Shown here one piece after another: positions 34,073 to 44,981 of a stretch of DNA of 46,908 nt. Position 1 is the stretch's first letter; each line of letters opens with the position of its first letter. The notes beneath the pieces were generated by a model. That model made no database searches. It was not told where the DNA came from and saw only the letters and a program-made list of their open reading frames with translations. The position numbers and the translations under genes are program-made. Source of the stretch: Verrucomicrobiota bacterium (GTDB lineage: Bacteria; Verrucomicrobiota; Verrucomicrobiia; Chthoniobacterales; SZAS-18); NCBI GenBank assembly GCA_019241085.1, contig JAFAXH010000088.1:1-46908 (forward strand). The letters are read 5' to 3'.

Positions 34073-34945
34073 TCATCGCGGCTTGGTTGCGTCGTGGGTC
34101 GCATCGGTAAAGAAGAGGTGGCTGGGCGGCGTGCGCAGGAATTGTTGGAAGGCGGCGCTGCGGCGCAACGTTTCCCGTCCGCCGTAAACCAGCGCGCGTC
34201 CGAAGTCTGGGCCCACGCCCAGCAGGAGAAACCGGTCGCCCAGACGCAGCGCGGCTTGCAGATCGTGCGTGCAGATCAGCGCGCCTTCGAGGTCGCCGCG
34301 GCGCACCAGGGATTTGATGAGTTCTTCGATCTGGTAAGCCCGGTCGGGAGCCAGCCCGGCGGTCGGTTCGTCGCAGACGAGCACGCGCTTGCCGCCGGCC
34401 AGCGCTCGCGCGAGCGCGGCGCACGTCGCCTCGCCGGCGCTGAGTTCGTGGGGATAGGAATCCGCGTGCGCCTCGATCCCGACCAGACGCAGGAGCAGGT
34501 TGACCTCCCCGGCAATTTCCGCGACCTCCTGCGCGTGCACGGCGCGGGCCAGCGTGGGCGACAGCACCAGGGGCAGCGCGACGTTTTCGGCGACGGTCAG
34601 GGCGCGCGCGAGGGCGGGCCGCTCGAACACCACGCCCAGCACGCCACGCGCTTTCCGGCGCGCGGCTTTGTCGGCCAGGTCGCATCCGCAGACGCGCACG
34701 ACTCCCGGCTCGGCGGCGAACAAGCCGGCCAGGTAATGGACGAGCAAACTCTTCCCGCTGCCGTTGGCTCCGAGCACGATGAGGATTTCCCCCGGCTGGC
34801 AGGCGAAGCTCAGGGTCGGCGCCTGCGCCGGGCCGATGGATTGCCGCAACGCCAGCCCTGTCACCGCGATCGTCTCGCCAGTCGCTCCCTGCCCGGATGC
34901 CGCCACGGCCCGGGGAGTAGTTGCGGAAGAAACCGGATGATCCAC
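34073..34945 (-). CDS. MlaF-like ABC transporter ATPase
   Basis: The ATPase that powers the MlaE permease. With the start taken at GTG 34945 it has 290 residues. Walker A is GANGSGKS (59-66), the signature is LSAGE (168-172; LSGGQ in most ABC proteins) and Walker B is RVLVCDEPTAG (about 186-196), with the switch histidine in LICTHDLQAAL. There is no ATG in a suitable place; GTG 34945 is 26 bases after the mlaE stop and GTG 34906 is an alternative. The C-terminal RRSAAFQQFLRT block is the usual MlaF tail. The variant signature deserves note but does not rule out activity. Confidence 0.85.
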   Translation of the reverse strand: MDHPVSSATTPRAVAASGQGATGETIAVTGLALRQSIGPAQAPTLSFACQPGEILIVLGANGSGKSLLVHYLAGLFAAEPGVVRVCGCDLADKAARRKARGVLGVVFERPALARALTVAENVALPLVLSPTLARAVHAQEVAEIAGEVNLLLRLVGIEAHADSYPHELSAGEATCAALARALAGGKRVLVCDEPTAGLAPDRAYQIEELIKSLVRRGDLEGALICTHDLQAALRLGDRFLLLGVGPDFGRALVYGGRETLRRSAAFQQFLRTPPSHLFFTDATHDATKPR

Positions 34946-34971
34946 GGCGGCGGCGCGTTCGAGGCGGTGTG

Positions 34972-35802
34972 TCAGCTCACGGCAAAGGCCATGTTGATCG
35001 CGGTCACGCCGAGCATTGAGCAAACCACCGCGCGCCTCGCCGCCAGGCCGACCGCGCCCTGCCGGCTCGCGTCGGCTTGCAGGCCGAAGTAGCCGCCGAA
35101 CAACGCCATGAGAAGGGCGCACACCGACGCCCGCACGACGATGAGACCGAGCGTCTCCCAGGCGGTGCCGGCGAAAAAAGCGTCAAAAAACACCGGCGCA
35201 CTGCGGCTGCCCCGCCAGCCTGCGCCGAGCGTCCCGCCGACGGCCGCCGCATAGACGCTGCAAAGCGTGAGCGCGGGCATGGCCACGAGCAACGCCAGCG
35301 CCCGCGGCAGCAGCAAAAAATCGCCCGGATCGACGCCGATGGCTTCCAGCGAATCCGTCTCCTGCGAGATGCGCATCCCCGCCAGCTCGGCCGCCATGCC
35401 GACGATGCTGCGGCCGATGACCAGATACGCGGTGAGCAGCGGCGCGACCTGCTCGATGAAGATGCGCCCGTAGAAGCCGGGGAAATGATTTTCGTAAAAC
35501 GCGGCGTAGCGACCGAGCGCCAGAAAGACGACGGTGCAACTGATCATGATGGAAACGATCACGACGACCGGGATGGCGCGCAGCCCCAACTCGTCGAGTT
35601 GCCGCAGACACTCGTCGCGGATCACCGTCCGGCTGAGCCAATGTCCGCGGCACAGCCCGAGCGCCGCGCGCCACAGCAGCCGCCAGAGACTCACCGGCTC
35701 GGTCCGGCGGGGCCGCCGAATCAGTGACCCGCCCGGCGTCGCGTCGATTGCCTTCGCCGTCAGCGCCCCGGCGAGCGCGCTGGGTTGAGATTCACCTGCC
35801 AT
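34972..35802 (-). CDS. MlaE-like ABC permease
   Basis: An integral membrane permease for lipid transport between inner and outer membranes. The 276-residue protein has a soluble N-terminus (about 50 residues) and then five or six hydrophobic segments. Family motifs are LRAIPVVVIVSIMISCTVVF, APLLTAYLVIGRSIVGMAAE, GMRISQETDSLEAIGVDP (the hallmark cytoplasmic loop of MlaE) and VRASVCALLMALFGGYFGLQ. ATG 35802 is preferred to an upstream frame that would run into the divergent gene. It is the first gene of the mla cluster. Only 27 bases separate its start from the start of the divergent TPR-S gene, so the two promoters must overlap the opposite coding regions. Confidence 0.92.
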   Translation of the reverse strand: MAGESQPSALAGALTAKAIDATPGGSLIRRPRRTEPVSLWRLLWRAALGLCRGHWLSRTVIRDECLRQLDELGLRAIPVVVIVSIMISCTVVFLALGRYAAFYENHFPGFYGRIFIEQVAPLLTAYLVIGRSIVGMAAELAGMRISQETDSLEAIGVDPGDFLLLPRALALLVAMPALTLCSVYAAAVGGTLGAGWRGSRSAPVFFDAFFAGTAWETLGLIVVRASVCALLMALFGGYFGLQADASRQGAVGLAARRAVVCSMLGVTAINMAFAVS

Positions 35803-35829
35803 TGGGATCGCCGTAGGATTTTTCCCTGC

Positions 35830-37833
35830 ATGAATGCCAAGCCACTGCCCGTGCGGTCGCCGCGGTCTCCGCTCAGCCTGCGGCAACACAACTTGCAGGA
35901 GCAGTGGAAGCAATTGCAATGCGAAACTGGCGCGTCACCTGTCCGGCTGCGCCGTTTCTGGCGAGATCGCGACCGGCCGTTCTGGCGTTCCGACGCGGAA
36001 ATCTACCGCTGGCTGAGCGCCCGCTTTCTGAGCGCGGGCGAAAATTTCCTGGTCATCGAAGTGGCCCGCGAAGGCTTGACCTGGTTTCCCGAGAATTGGC
36101 GGCTGCGCCACGCCCTCGCGCTCGCCTACGCGCGCTGCGGCGCGACCGTCGAGGCGGGCCGCCAACTGCGCTTCCTGCGGAAAACCACGCTGGCTCTGGA
36201 CGCGGCGGCGCTCGGCGAAATCCACGGCTTGTCCGGCCGCATCCACAAGGACCTTTGGAACCTGGCGTTGACCGAGGAGGAGCGAGCCAAACATCTGCGC
36301 TTATCCGCCCGGCGTTATTACGAGGCTTTTCTGCAAACGGGAGCCCAAAGTTTTTACCTGGGCGTCAATGCGGCCGCGATGACCTTCCTCGCGAGCCAGC
36401 AGCCGCAGGGACAGCAACTGGCTGCAAAAACGCTGGAGCTTTGCCAGCAGGAAATCGCCTCTGGCAAAAAGGCCGACTACTGGCTGCTGGCGACCATCGC
36501 CGAGTGCGAGCTGATGCTCGACAAGCCGCCGGAAGCAGTCCGCAAATCCTACCAACAAGCGGCGCAAATCCTGGGTGATGGCCAGCGCGCCGATGCCGCG
36601 GCGACGCGTCGGCAAGCGCGCTGGTTATTGGCCGCAAAAGGCCAGGACTCCCAAGGGCTCGACGACTGCTGGCGCCGGCCGGCCGTAGTGCTCTTCGCCG
36701 GGCACATGACCGACCTGCCCGGTCGGCCGGCGCCCCGTTTTCCAGTCGGTGCGGTCGATCAAGTCGCCGCAGCCATCGCGCAGGAGCTGGCCCGGCTGGA
36801 TGCGGCCGTCGGTTTTTCCTCGGCGGCGTGCGGAGCGGACCTGCTCTTCCTTCAGGCCATGCAAAGGCGCGGTGCGGAGACGCACGTCCTGCTGCCAATG
36901 GACCGGGCGGAGTTTCGTCGCATGAGCGTCGAGCGACCGGGCGATCCGGACGCCGCGAAGTGGAGCCAGCAGTTTGACGCCGCGCTGGATCACGCCACCA
37001 GCGTCACGGAATTAACGGAAAGCGCGCTGCCGGCGGCGGGCGTAATTTTCGACTACGCGAACCGCGTGCTGCACGGCATGGCGCGACAGAAGGCGCTGGG
37101 GTTGGACCTGCCGCTCCGCCCCTTGGTGGTTTGGGACGAGCAGCCCGGCGATGGTCCCGGCGGCACGGCGGGCTGCGTCCAAAATTGGAGCCGGAGCGCG
37201 CGAGTTTCCATCGTAACGCCTCGCCGGTTGGCTCCCGCGGACGGGCCTTCGCCAACTCCTGACGCCGATTCATTGATCCCAAGGCGCGACGCGTCCGGCG
37301 ACCAGTTGGAGATTTTGGCCGCCCTGGCGATCAAGTTTGGCCACGAGGCTTCCGTCGCGACGGAAATGCCGCATTTTTTGCAAGCCGTGGCGGACGCCTT
37401 GGCGCCTTGGAAAAAGATGGCCGTCCACCATGCCGTCCAAGGCGCGCGGATCGAACTGATCTTCCGAAACGTCGAGGCGGCAGCTCACGTTGCCCTACGC
37501 CTGCTCGCGCAAATGCGCGCCGGGGACCGCTTTTGGGAAAACGGGCTGCGCATGGGCATCCACGCCGGTCCGATTGCCTTCACCCGCCAGTCGCTGCTGG
37601 GTGTGGATGAACCCGTGGGCGATCACGCGCGCAAGGCGTCGCACCTGCGCGACCTCGCCCTGTGGGATGATCGCAAGCCGCAAGTCCACGCCAGCCGCGA
37701 ATCTGCGGCGCTCCTGTCCATTGACGAAAGCGCGCACGGCCTGCGCTGTGAATACCAGGGACTCTACGATTGGGGCGCGCCCTATGGTGAACAGGCGATC
37801 TACAGCGTGCGATTTAAGAACAGTCCACGCTAA
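35830..37833 (+). CDS. TPR-S / SLOG-like / nucleotide-cyclase-like three-part protein
   Basis: A 667-residue soluble protein. Residues about 65-275 look like the TPR-S domain (also called TRAFs-binding domain): VIEVAREGLTWFPENWRLRH, HGLSGRIHKDLWNLAL, FYLGVNAAAM and DYWLLATIAECELML. Residues about 284-400 form a Rossmann-like unit (VVLFAGHMTDLPGR, AACGADLLFLQAMQRRGAET, HVLLP) resembling SLOG nucleotide-binding domains. Residues about 490-660 resemble a class III cyclase homology domain (LRMGIHAGPIAF, VGDHARKASHL, then EYQGLYDW), but the first metal-binding aspartate motif is not visible, so it may be inactive or a sensor. Such fusions occur in predicted conflict and nucleotide-signalling systems. 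The next gene begins six bases downstream. The start is ATG 35830. Confidence 0.75.
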   Translation: MNAKPLPVRSPRSPLSLRQHNLQEQWKQLQCETGASPVRLRRFWRDRDRPFWRSDAEIYRWLSARFLSAGENFLVIEVAREGLTWFPENWRLRHALALAYARCGATVEAGRQLRFLRKTTLALDAAALGEIHGLSGRIHKDLWNLALTEEERAKHLRLSARRYYEAFLQTGAQSFYLGVNAAAMTFLASQQPQGQQLAAKTLELCQQEIASGKKADYWLLATIAECELMLDKPPEAVRKSYQQAAQILGDGQRADAAATRRQARWLLAAKGQDSQGLDDCWRRPAVVLFAGHMTDLPGRPAPRFPVGAVDQVAAAIAQELARLDAAVGFSSAACGADLLFLQAMQRRGAETHVLLPMDRAEFRRMSVERPGDPDAAKWSQQFDAALDHATSVTELTESALPAAGVIFDYANRVLHGMARQKALGLDLPLRPLVVWDEQPGDGPGGTAGCVQNWSRSARVSIVTPRRLAPADGPSPTPDADSLIPRRDASGDQLEILAALAIKFGHEASVATEMPHFLQAVADALAPWKKMAVHHAVQGARIELIFRNVEAAAHVALRLLAQMRAGDRFWENGLRMGIHAGPIAFTRQSLLGVDEPVGDHARKASHLRDLALWDDRKPQVHASRESAALLSIDESAHGLRCEYQGLYDWGAPYGEQAIYSVRFKNSPR

Positions 37834-37839
37834 ACATTC

Positions 37840-39933
37840 ATGTCAGGACAAGCACGCCCGGAAATCTTCGTCAGCGCCACCAGCAAGGACTTAAAATCCT
37901 GCCGTCAGCTCGTGAGCGACGCGCTGCTCACGCTCGGCTGCGTGCCGATCACGCAGGATCACTTCGCGCCCGACGCGCACACCGTGCGCGAGATGCTGCG
38001 CGCAAAGATCGCCGCCTGCGACGCCGTGATTCACCTGGCTGGGGAATGCTACGGCGCCGAGCCGCACGAGCAGGATCCGACCACGCCGCGCCGCTCCTAC
38101 ACGCAGCTCGAATACGACATCGCCCGCGAACTCAAAAAGACGCTCTACACGTTTCTGTGCGCGCCCGATTTTCCCTATGATGCCCACGAACCGGAGCCTG
38201 ACGATCTGCGCGCTCTCCAACAGCAACATCGTGAGGAACTGACGACTGGCGATCATCTTTATCTGCCGATCAAAAATTCCCAGGAGCTGAACCTGCGCGT
38301 GCGCGAGCTGCAAACCCGCGTCGAATCTCTCTCGAAAGATCTCCAGAAAACGCGTTCCTGGCTCGGCCGCGGTGTCGCCGCCGCACTGGTGGCGCTGGCC
38401 CTCATCGGCGGCGTCCTTTTTCTCCTGCACCAGCGGGGCCAGCGCACGGAACAGCGCGCTGCCCAGGCCGAACAAAAGGCGCTCCAGGTCAGCGACGAAC
38501 TCGACCGCTACCGCCAGGCCGTCCACGCGCTGGCGGAACGTTACGGCAAGGATGTCGAGCCGGGCCGACGGCTCTCGGAGCAGGAAAAATTCGACCGCGC
38601 GCTGGCCGCCGTCGCCGAGCAGCAAAAGATCAGCGTGCCCGAGTTGCAGGCGTGGATGGAGATTTTCGTCACGCAAGTGCGCGCCAATCCCGGCGCCGAT
38701 TTCTATGATCGCGCGCTGGCCGACTTTGCGGAAAAACACTTCGCCGACGCCGCGGCCAACGCCACCAAATCGGCGGAACAATTCCGCACCCAGCGCGAGG
38801 CGGCGGAGAAGGTGGCCGCCGCCGCTGGCGAGCGCGCCGGTCAAGCCAGGGAAAAGGAACGTCGCGCCTGGTCGCTGGCGGCGGATGCCGAATTTGCCGC
38901 CGGGCATTTCGCCGCGTCCAGCGCGCCTTACCAGCAAGCGCTCGCGCTTTACGACGAAGCCAAAGAGCCGCTGCCCTGGTGCGCCGCCGCGCAAAATCTC
39001 CAGCGCGCGCTTTGGCGCGGCGGACGCTACCCGGAGTCCGAGGCACTCGCGCGCCGCTTGGTGGGAAAACACACCGCCTTGCAGGGCGCGGACCACCCGG
39101 ACACGCTGGAAAGCATGAACTCCCTGGCGATCCTGCTTTTTGAAAAGGGCAATTACGCGGAAGCGGAGCAGTTGCAGCGGCATTGTCTGACGGTGCGCGA
39201 ACGCACGTTGGGCGCGGAAAATCCCGCGACCCTGCAAAGTCTCAACGGTCTGGCGTTGGTGTTAAAAGACAAAGGCGACCTGGCGGGCGCCGAGGAGCTG
39301 TCGCGTCGCTGCCTGGTGGTGCGCGAGCGGGTCTTGGGCAAGGACCATCTCGACACGCTTTTCAGCGTCGCCAACCTGGCCGTCATCCTGCAAGACGAGG
39401 ACAAACTGGCCGAGGCCGAACCCCTGGAGCGCCGGTGTGCGGAAGGATTGGAACGCACCGTCGGGAGCGAGCATCCCTTCACGCTGCAAACGCTCAGCAA
39501 CCTCGCCAATTTGCTGCGCGACAAAGGCGACCTGGACGGCGCCGAGCCGATCTACCGCCGCGTTCTGGCGGGACAGGAAAACGCGCTCGGCCGGGAACAC
39601 ATCGCGACGCTGGTGACGCTCGACAACTTTGCGCAGTTGCTCGCGGCCAAGGGCAATTTGAACGAAGCCGAAGCACTCTACCTGCGCGGCCAGGCTGGCA
39701 TGGAGCACACGCTGCCGCCCGAGCACCCGCTCCGTCTCGACCTCGACAGCGCCTTCTCGTTGCTGCGCCAAAAACAGGGTCGCCTGGACGAAGCGCTCGC
39801 CTTGGCGGAACACGCGGCGGCCGGCGCGCGCCAGAGCATGGCGGAGAACAATCCTCGCCGGCTCCACTACGAGCAGCAAGTGCAGGAATTGCGCGCGCAG
39901 ATCGCGGCGGCGGGCGGAAAGAAGAACGGGTAA
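37840..39933 (+). CDS. DUF4062 - transmembrane - kinesin-light-chain-type TPR protein
   Basis: A 697-residue protein. DUF4062 at the N-terminus (1-150): PEIFVSATSKDLKSCRQLVS, then MLRAKIAACDAVIHLAGECY and SYTQLEYDIARELKKTLYTF. Heptads follow, then a single membrane helix (about 177-196, GVAAALVALALIGGVLFLL), more coiled coil (200-330), and a C-terminal array of five 42-residue TPRs of the kinesin light chain type, each with a pattern like HPDTLESMNSLAILLFEKGN. DUF4062 is found at the N-terminus of STAND-type NTPases and other signalling proteins. Here an NTPase is absent. The six-base gap to the gene upstream implies one operon and a shared role. The tail is short and basic. Confidence 0.85.
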   Translation: MSGQARPEIFVSATSKDLKSCRQLVSDALLTLGCVPITQDHFAPDAHTVREMLRAKIAACDAVIHLAGECYGAEPHEQDPTTPRRSYTQLEYDIARELKKTLYTFLCAPDFPYDAHEPEPDDLRALQQQHREELTTGDHLYLPIKNSQELNLRVRELQTRVESLSKDLQKTRSWLGRGVAAALVALALIGGVLFLLHQRGQRTEQRAAQAEQKALQVSDELDRYRQAVHALAERYGKDVEPGRRLSEQEKFDRALAAVAEQQKISVPELQAWMEIFVTQVRANPGADFYDRALADFAEKHFADAAANATKSAEQFRTQREAAEKVAAAAGERAGQAREKERRAWSLAADAEFAAGHFAASSAPYQQALALYDEAKEPLPWCAAAQNLQRALWRGGRYPESEALARRLVGKHTALQGADHPDTLESMNSLAILLFEKGNYAEAEQLQRHCLTVRERTLGAENPATLQSLNGLALVLKDKGDLAGAEELSRRCLVVRERVLGKDHLDTLFSVANLAVILQDEDKLAEAEPLERRCAEGLERTVGSEHPFTLQTLSNLANLLRDKGDLDGAEPIYRRVLAGQENALGREHIATLVTLDNFAQLLAAKGNLNEAEALYLRGQAGMEHTLPPEHPLRLDLDSAFSLLRQKQGRLDEALALAEHAAAGARQSMAENNPRRLHYEQQVQELRAQIAAAGGKKNG

Positions 39934-40098
39934 AGCCGAGACCCCGTGTTTTTTCCCAGCGCCAGCGCACGGGTTGGCTGAAAAACTGCTCGCGGTAAGC
40001 ATTCACCCAGTCGCCAGCCGGAGTGCGATTAAGCCGGCGGGCGAAAGCGAGCCATCCAAATTTTACTTCCACAAAAAACCTTTTCCCGTCGTCTTGCC

Positions 40099-42327
<2,229 letters not shown>

Positions 42328-42375
42328 GCGGCGCGGCGCGAGGAAAACTCGCCTCCGATTTCAGAAAACAATTTC

Positions 42376-42397
42376 CTGTTCGGGGGAGCAGCTTTTT
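42376..42397 (+). terminator. Weak intrinsic terminator after the histidine kinase gene
   Basis: CTGTTC and GAGCAG pair over six bases (one G-U) around a GGGG loop, followed by C and TTTTT. The short stem makes it a modest candidate. Confidence 0.4.
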
Positions 42398-42506
42398 GAT
42401 AAGCAAGCCTCGTTTCTTTCAACCGCCGAAACTCTGCGTCGACCGCAGACGCGGGCGGGCGGTTAGTTTACCCCCAAATCTTTCCGCCATCATTCGATTG
42501 CATGTG

Positions 42507-43469
42507 ATGAAAACCTTCCTGAGCGTCGTTGTCGTGTTGGCTTGGTTCGCCCCCGGTTTCCAAGCCGGAGCGGCTGTCGTGCAATGGGCGAATACCGGAA
42601 CGGCGTGGTCCAACGGAGCCGACTGGCTCGGTGGCACGGCGCCGACGGATGATACTGTCACCGACACCGCCAGTTTTGATGCGATCGGCGCGGCCGCTGT
42701 GAATCCCAATCTCACGGCGGCGCGGAGCGTCAACGGCGTGGCGTTTAGCAGCGGCGCCTATTCCTACACGGTCAGCGGCGCGGCATTGACCGTTGGCTCC
42801 GGCGGCATCGGCAGCGGCGCGGCGACGAGCACGGAGACATTTTCCAATGCGCTGAACACAAGCGTCGATCAAATGTGGACCAACGCGGGAACCTTGAACA
42901 TCAACGGGACGCTCGATCTCAACAATTCCGCGGCGACCGCGCGCACACTCAGCCTCGACGGCGCAGGCGCGACGATCATCAACGGCGTCATCCAAAATTC
43001 GAGCGCCGGCAGCACGGGCAATCTCACCTACACCGGCAGCGGCAGTGGCAGCCTCACTTTGGCCAACGCCAACACGTTTCGCGGAACGACGACCGTGCAG
43101 AGCGGCCCCCTGGTCGCCACCCACGACGGCGCGCTGGGCAGCGGCAACGTGACTTTGATCGGCAACAGCGCGCAACTGACGTTGCAAAGCGGCACGACAA
43201 ACAACTACATCGCCGACACCGCCACGTTGAGCGTGAAAACCGGCACGACCTTGTTGCTGAATTTCGCCGGCACGGATATCGTCGGCTCGTTCGTGATCGA
43301 CGGCGCATCTCAGCCCGTCGGCGTCTATACCTCCGTGAACGAACCCGGCCTGATCTTTGGCACAGGCAGCATCACTGTCGTGCCCGAGCCGGCCACTTGG
43401 ACTTGCATCCTCAGCGGGCTGCTCGTGCTGCTGTGCAGCGGCGGGATACGCCGTCGCTGCCGCGCTTGA
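42507..43469 (+). CDS. PEP-CTERM sorted protein with autotransporter-type beta-strand repeat
   Basis: A 320-residue exported protein. A signal peptide (MKTFLSVVVVLAWFAPGFQA, cleavage before AAVVQW) is followed by a Gly/Ser/Thr/Asn-rich beta-solenoid region, with NTGTAWSNGADWLGGTAPTD and the repeat SLTLANANTFRGTTTVQSG of the PATR type. The C-terminus is a PEP-CTERM tag: VVPEP, a hydrophobic helix (ATWTCILSGLLVLLCSGG) and a basic end (RRRCRA). Such tags are recognised by exosortase, which is not encoded in this window. The likely role is surface or extracellular matrix material. ATG 42507 is preferred over the GTG one codon upstream. Confidence 0.9.
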   Translation: MKTFLSVVVVLAWFAPGFQAGAAVVQWANTGTAWSNGADWLGGTAPTDDTVTDTASFDAIGAAAVNPNLTAARSVNGVAFSSGAYSYTVSGAALTVGSGGIGSGAATSTETFSNALNTSVDQMWTNAGTLNINGTLDLNNSAATARTLSLDGAGATIINGVIQNSSAGSTGNLTYTGSGSGSLTLANANTFRGTTTVQSGPLVATHDGALGSGNVTLIGNSAQLTLQSGTTNNYIADTATLSVKTGTTLLLNFAGTDIVGSFVIDGASQPVGVYTSVNEPGLIFGTGSITVVPEPATWTCILSGLLVLLCSGGIRRRCRA

Positions 43470-43500
43470 TCGGTTGCCTAAGCCACCAGTATTCGTTCCT

Positions 43501-44763
43501 TCAGGGCAGCTGCATTTTGATGATCGACACGTCGTCGTTGAAGCGGCCCGTTCCGGTCAAGCGCCAGACCTCGGCGAGGAGAGCGTCGAGGTCGTGCGCG
43601 GCGACTGGTTGCGCGAGCAGCGCGGCAAATTGATCGAGCGTGAAATATTCCCCGACGGCATTTCGCACCTCGTAGCCGCCGTCGCTGAAGACGTAGAGCG
43701 TCTGCCCGGATTGCAGCGCGCACTCTGCGGCGTCGAACGGCCAGTGGGGCACGCAGCCGATGGCGACGCCGTTGGTGGCGAGGCACGCGCTGGTGCCGTC
43801 GGGGTGGACGAGGATCGCCGGCGGATGTCCGCCGGTCGCATACCGCAGCCGCCGGGTGCGCAGGTCGATGACGCCATACCAGATGGTGAAAAAACGTTTG
43901 CCGTGCCGCGCCATCGGGAACTCGCGGTTGAGCGCCGTGAGCACGGCGGCCGGGTCGGTGAAATCGACGCCCGCGAGCGAGCCGGATTGCAAGATGCGCA
44001 GCAACGTCACCGAGAGCAGTGCCGCGCCGACGCCGTGCCCGCACACGTCGAGCAGGTAAATCGCGAACTGCCCGTGGCCGAGTTCATGATAGCCAAAGCA
44101 ATCGCCGCCCAGGTTGGCGGAAGGAAGAAAACGCCAGTCGATTTGGAGCGGTTCCTGCACGGGCGGCGGCAGCAGCGAGCGGACGTATTTCGCGGCTTCG
44201 GCGATGTCGGAGTGCAAGCGCTTTTGTGCTCCGATCAGTTCGCGCTGAGTCGTGAGCAGATCGGTTTGCAGTTCGATGATGTCCGTCGCCCGCAACTCGC
44301 GCTCCACCATCCCGGCGAGTTCCCGCAACAGTTGCCGTTGTGCTTCTGAAAACTCCCGTTGCACCTGGTCGGCGATGCACAGCGTGCCCACCTTGTGCCC
44401 GTCCGGACCGCGCAAAGGATGGCCGGCATAGAAACGGATATACGGATCGCTGGTGACGAGCGGGTTGTCGGCAAATCTCGGGTCGGCGTGCGCGTCGGGG
44501 ATCACGAGCGCCTCGTCGCCGAGCAAGGCGTGGGTGCAAAAGGAAATATCGCGGCTGGTTTCGCAGATCTTCAGCCCGACGCGGCTTTTGAACCACTGCC
44601 GGGTGGCATCCACCATGGACACCATCGCGATGGGCGTCTGGAAAATCGCCGTCGCCAGGCGCGTGACCGCATCGAAACGCTCCTCGGGCGGGGTGTCGAG
44701 CAGACGCAACGCGTGCAGCGCTTCCACCCGCGCGTCTTCTTCAGCCAGGGTGGGAATTTGCAT
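43501..44763 (-). CDS. GAF-SpoIIE (PP2C) serine phosphatase
   Basis: A 420-residue soluble phosphatase. The N-terminal GAF domain (about 15-165) contains LRLLDTPPEERFDAVTRLAT, ISFCTHALLGDEALVIPDA and GHPLRGPDGHKVGTLCIAD, the type often seen with diguanylate cyclases and kinases. A coiled linker (170-215) leads to the SpoIIE domain (about 215-420) with SANLGGDCFGYHEL, YLLDVCGHGVGAALLSVTLL, YATGGHPPAIL, VFSDGGYEV and FNDDVSIIKMQL. All metal-binding aspartate positions are kept. The target is presumably a STAS protein, but none is adjacent. ATG 44763 starts it. It is convergent with the PEP-CTERM gene (31 bases between stops). The 218-base divergent gap upstream holds no gene. Confidence 0.92.
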   Translation of the reverse strand: MQIPTLAEEDARVEALHALRLLDTPPEERFDAVTRLATAIFQTPIAMVSMVDATRQWFKSRVGLKICETSRDISFCTHALLGDEALVIPDAHADPRFADNPLVTSDPYIRFYAGHPLRGPDGHKVGTLCIADQVQREFSEAQRQLLRELAGMVERELRATDIIELQTDLLTTQRELIGAQKRLHSDIAEAAKYVRSLLPPPVQEPLQIDWRFLPSANLGGDCFGYHELGHGQFAIYLLDVCGHGVGAALLSVTLLRILQSGSLAGVDFTDPAAVLTALNREFPMARHGKRFFTIWYGVIDLRTRRLRYATGGHPPAILVHPDGTSACLATNGVAIGCVPHWPFDAAECALQSGQTLYVFSDGGYEVRNAVGEYFTLDQFAALLAQPVAAHDLDALLAEVWRLTGTGRFNDDVSIIKMQLP

Positions 44764-44981
44764 TAAAAAAATTACAGCATCGACCGCGGAATTGCTCAAC
44801 CGGTTTCCAGAGTTTCCCTGGAAATGAGCAGCGCAGCCGAGGAGCACGGCGACTTGCACCGCGCGCGCCGGACTTTCGCTTCAAACTGCCGCGCCGAGCT
44901 TGCCCGGCCAGCCTTTCCGAAAAATTAGATGCGCAGTTTCTCCCATCCAATGTTTCCACGGCGGCGAATACGACCTTCGCT

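Noticed and set aside
35830-37833. Calling the C-terminus an active adenylate cyclase
   Set aside because: The first metal-binding aspartate motif of class III cyclases is not visible, so only cyclase-like is claimed.
39934-40072. Minus-strand frame starting GTG 40072 with a plausible-looking N-terminus in the gap after the TPR gene
   Set aside because: It continues as antisense of the TPR gene, starts on GTG and has no recognised motif; a decayed fragment of something is possible but unsupported.
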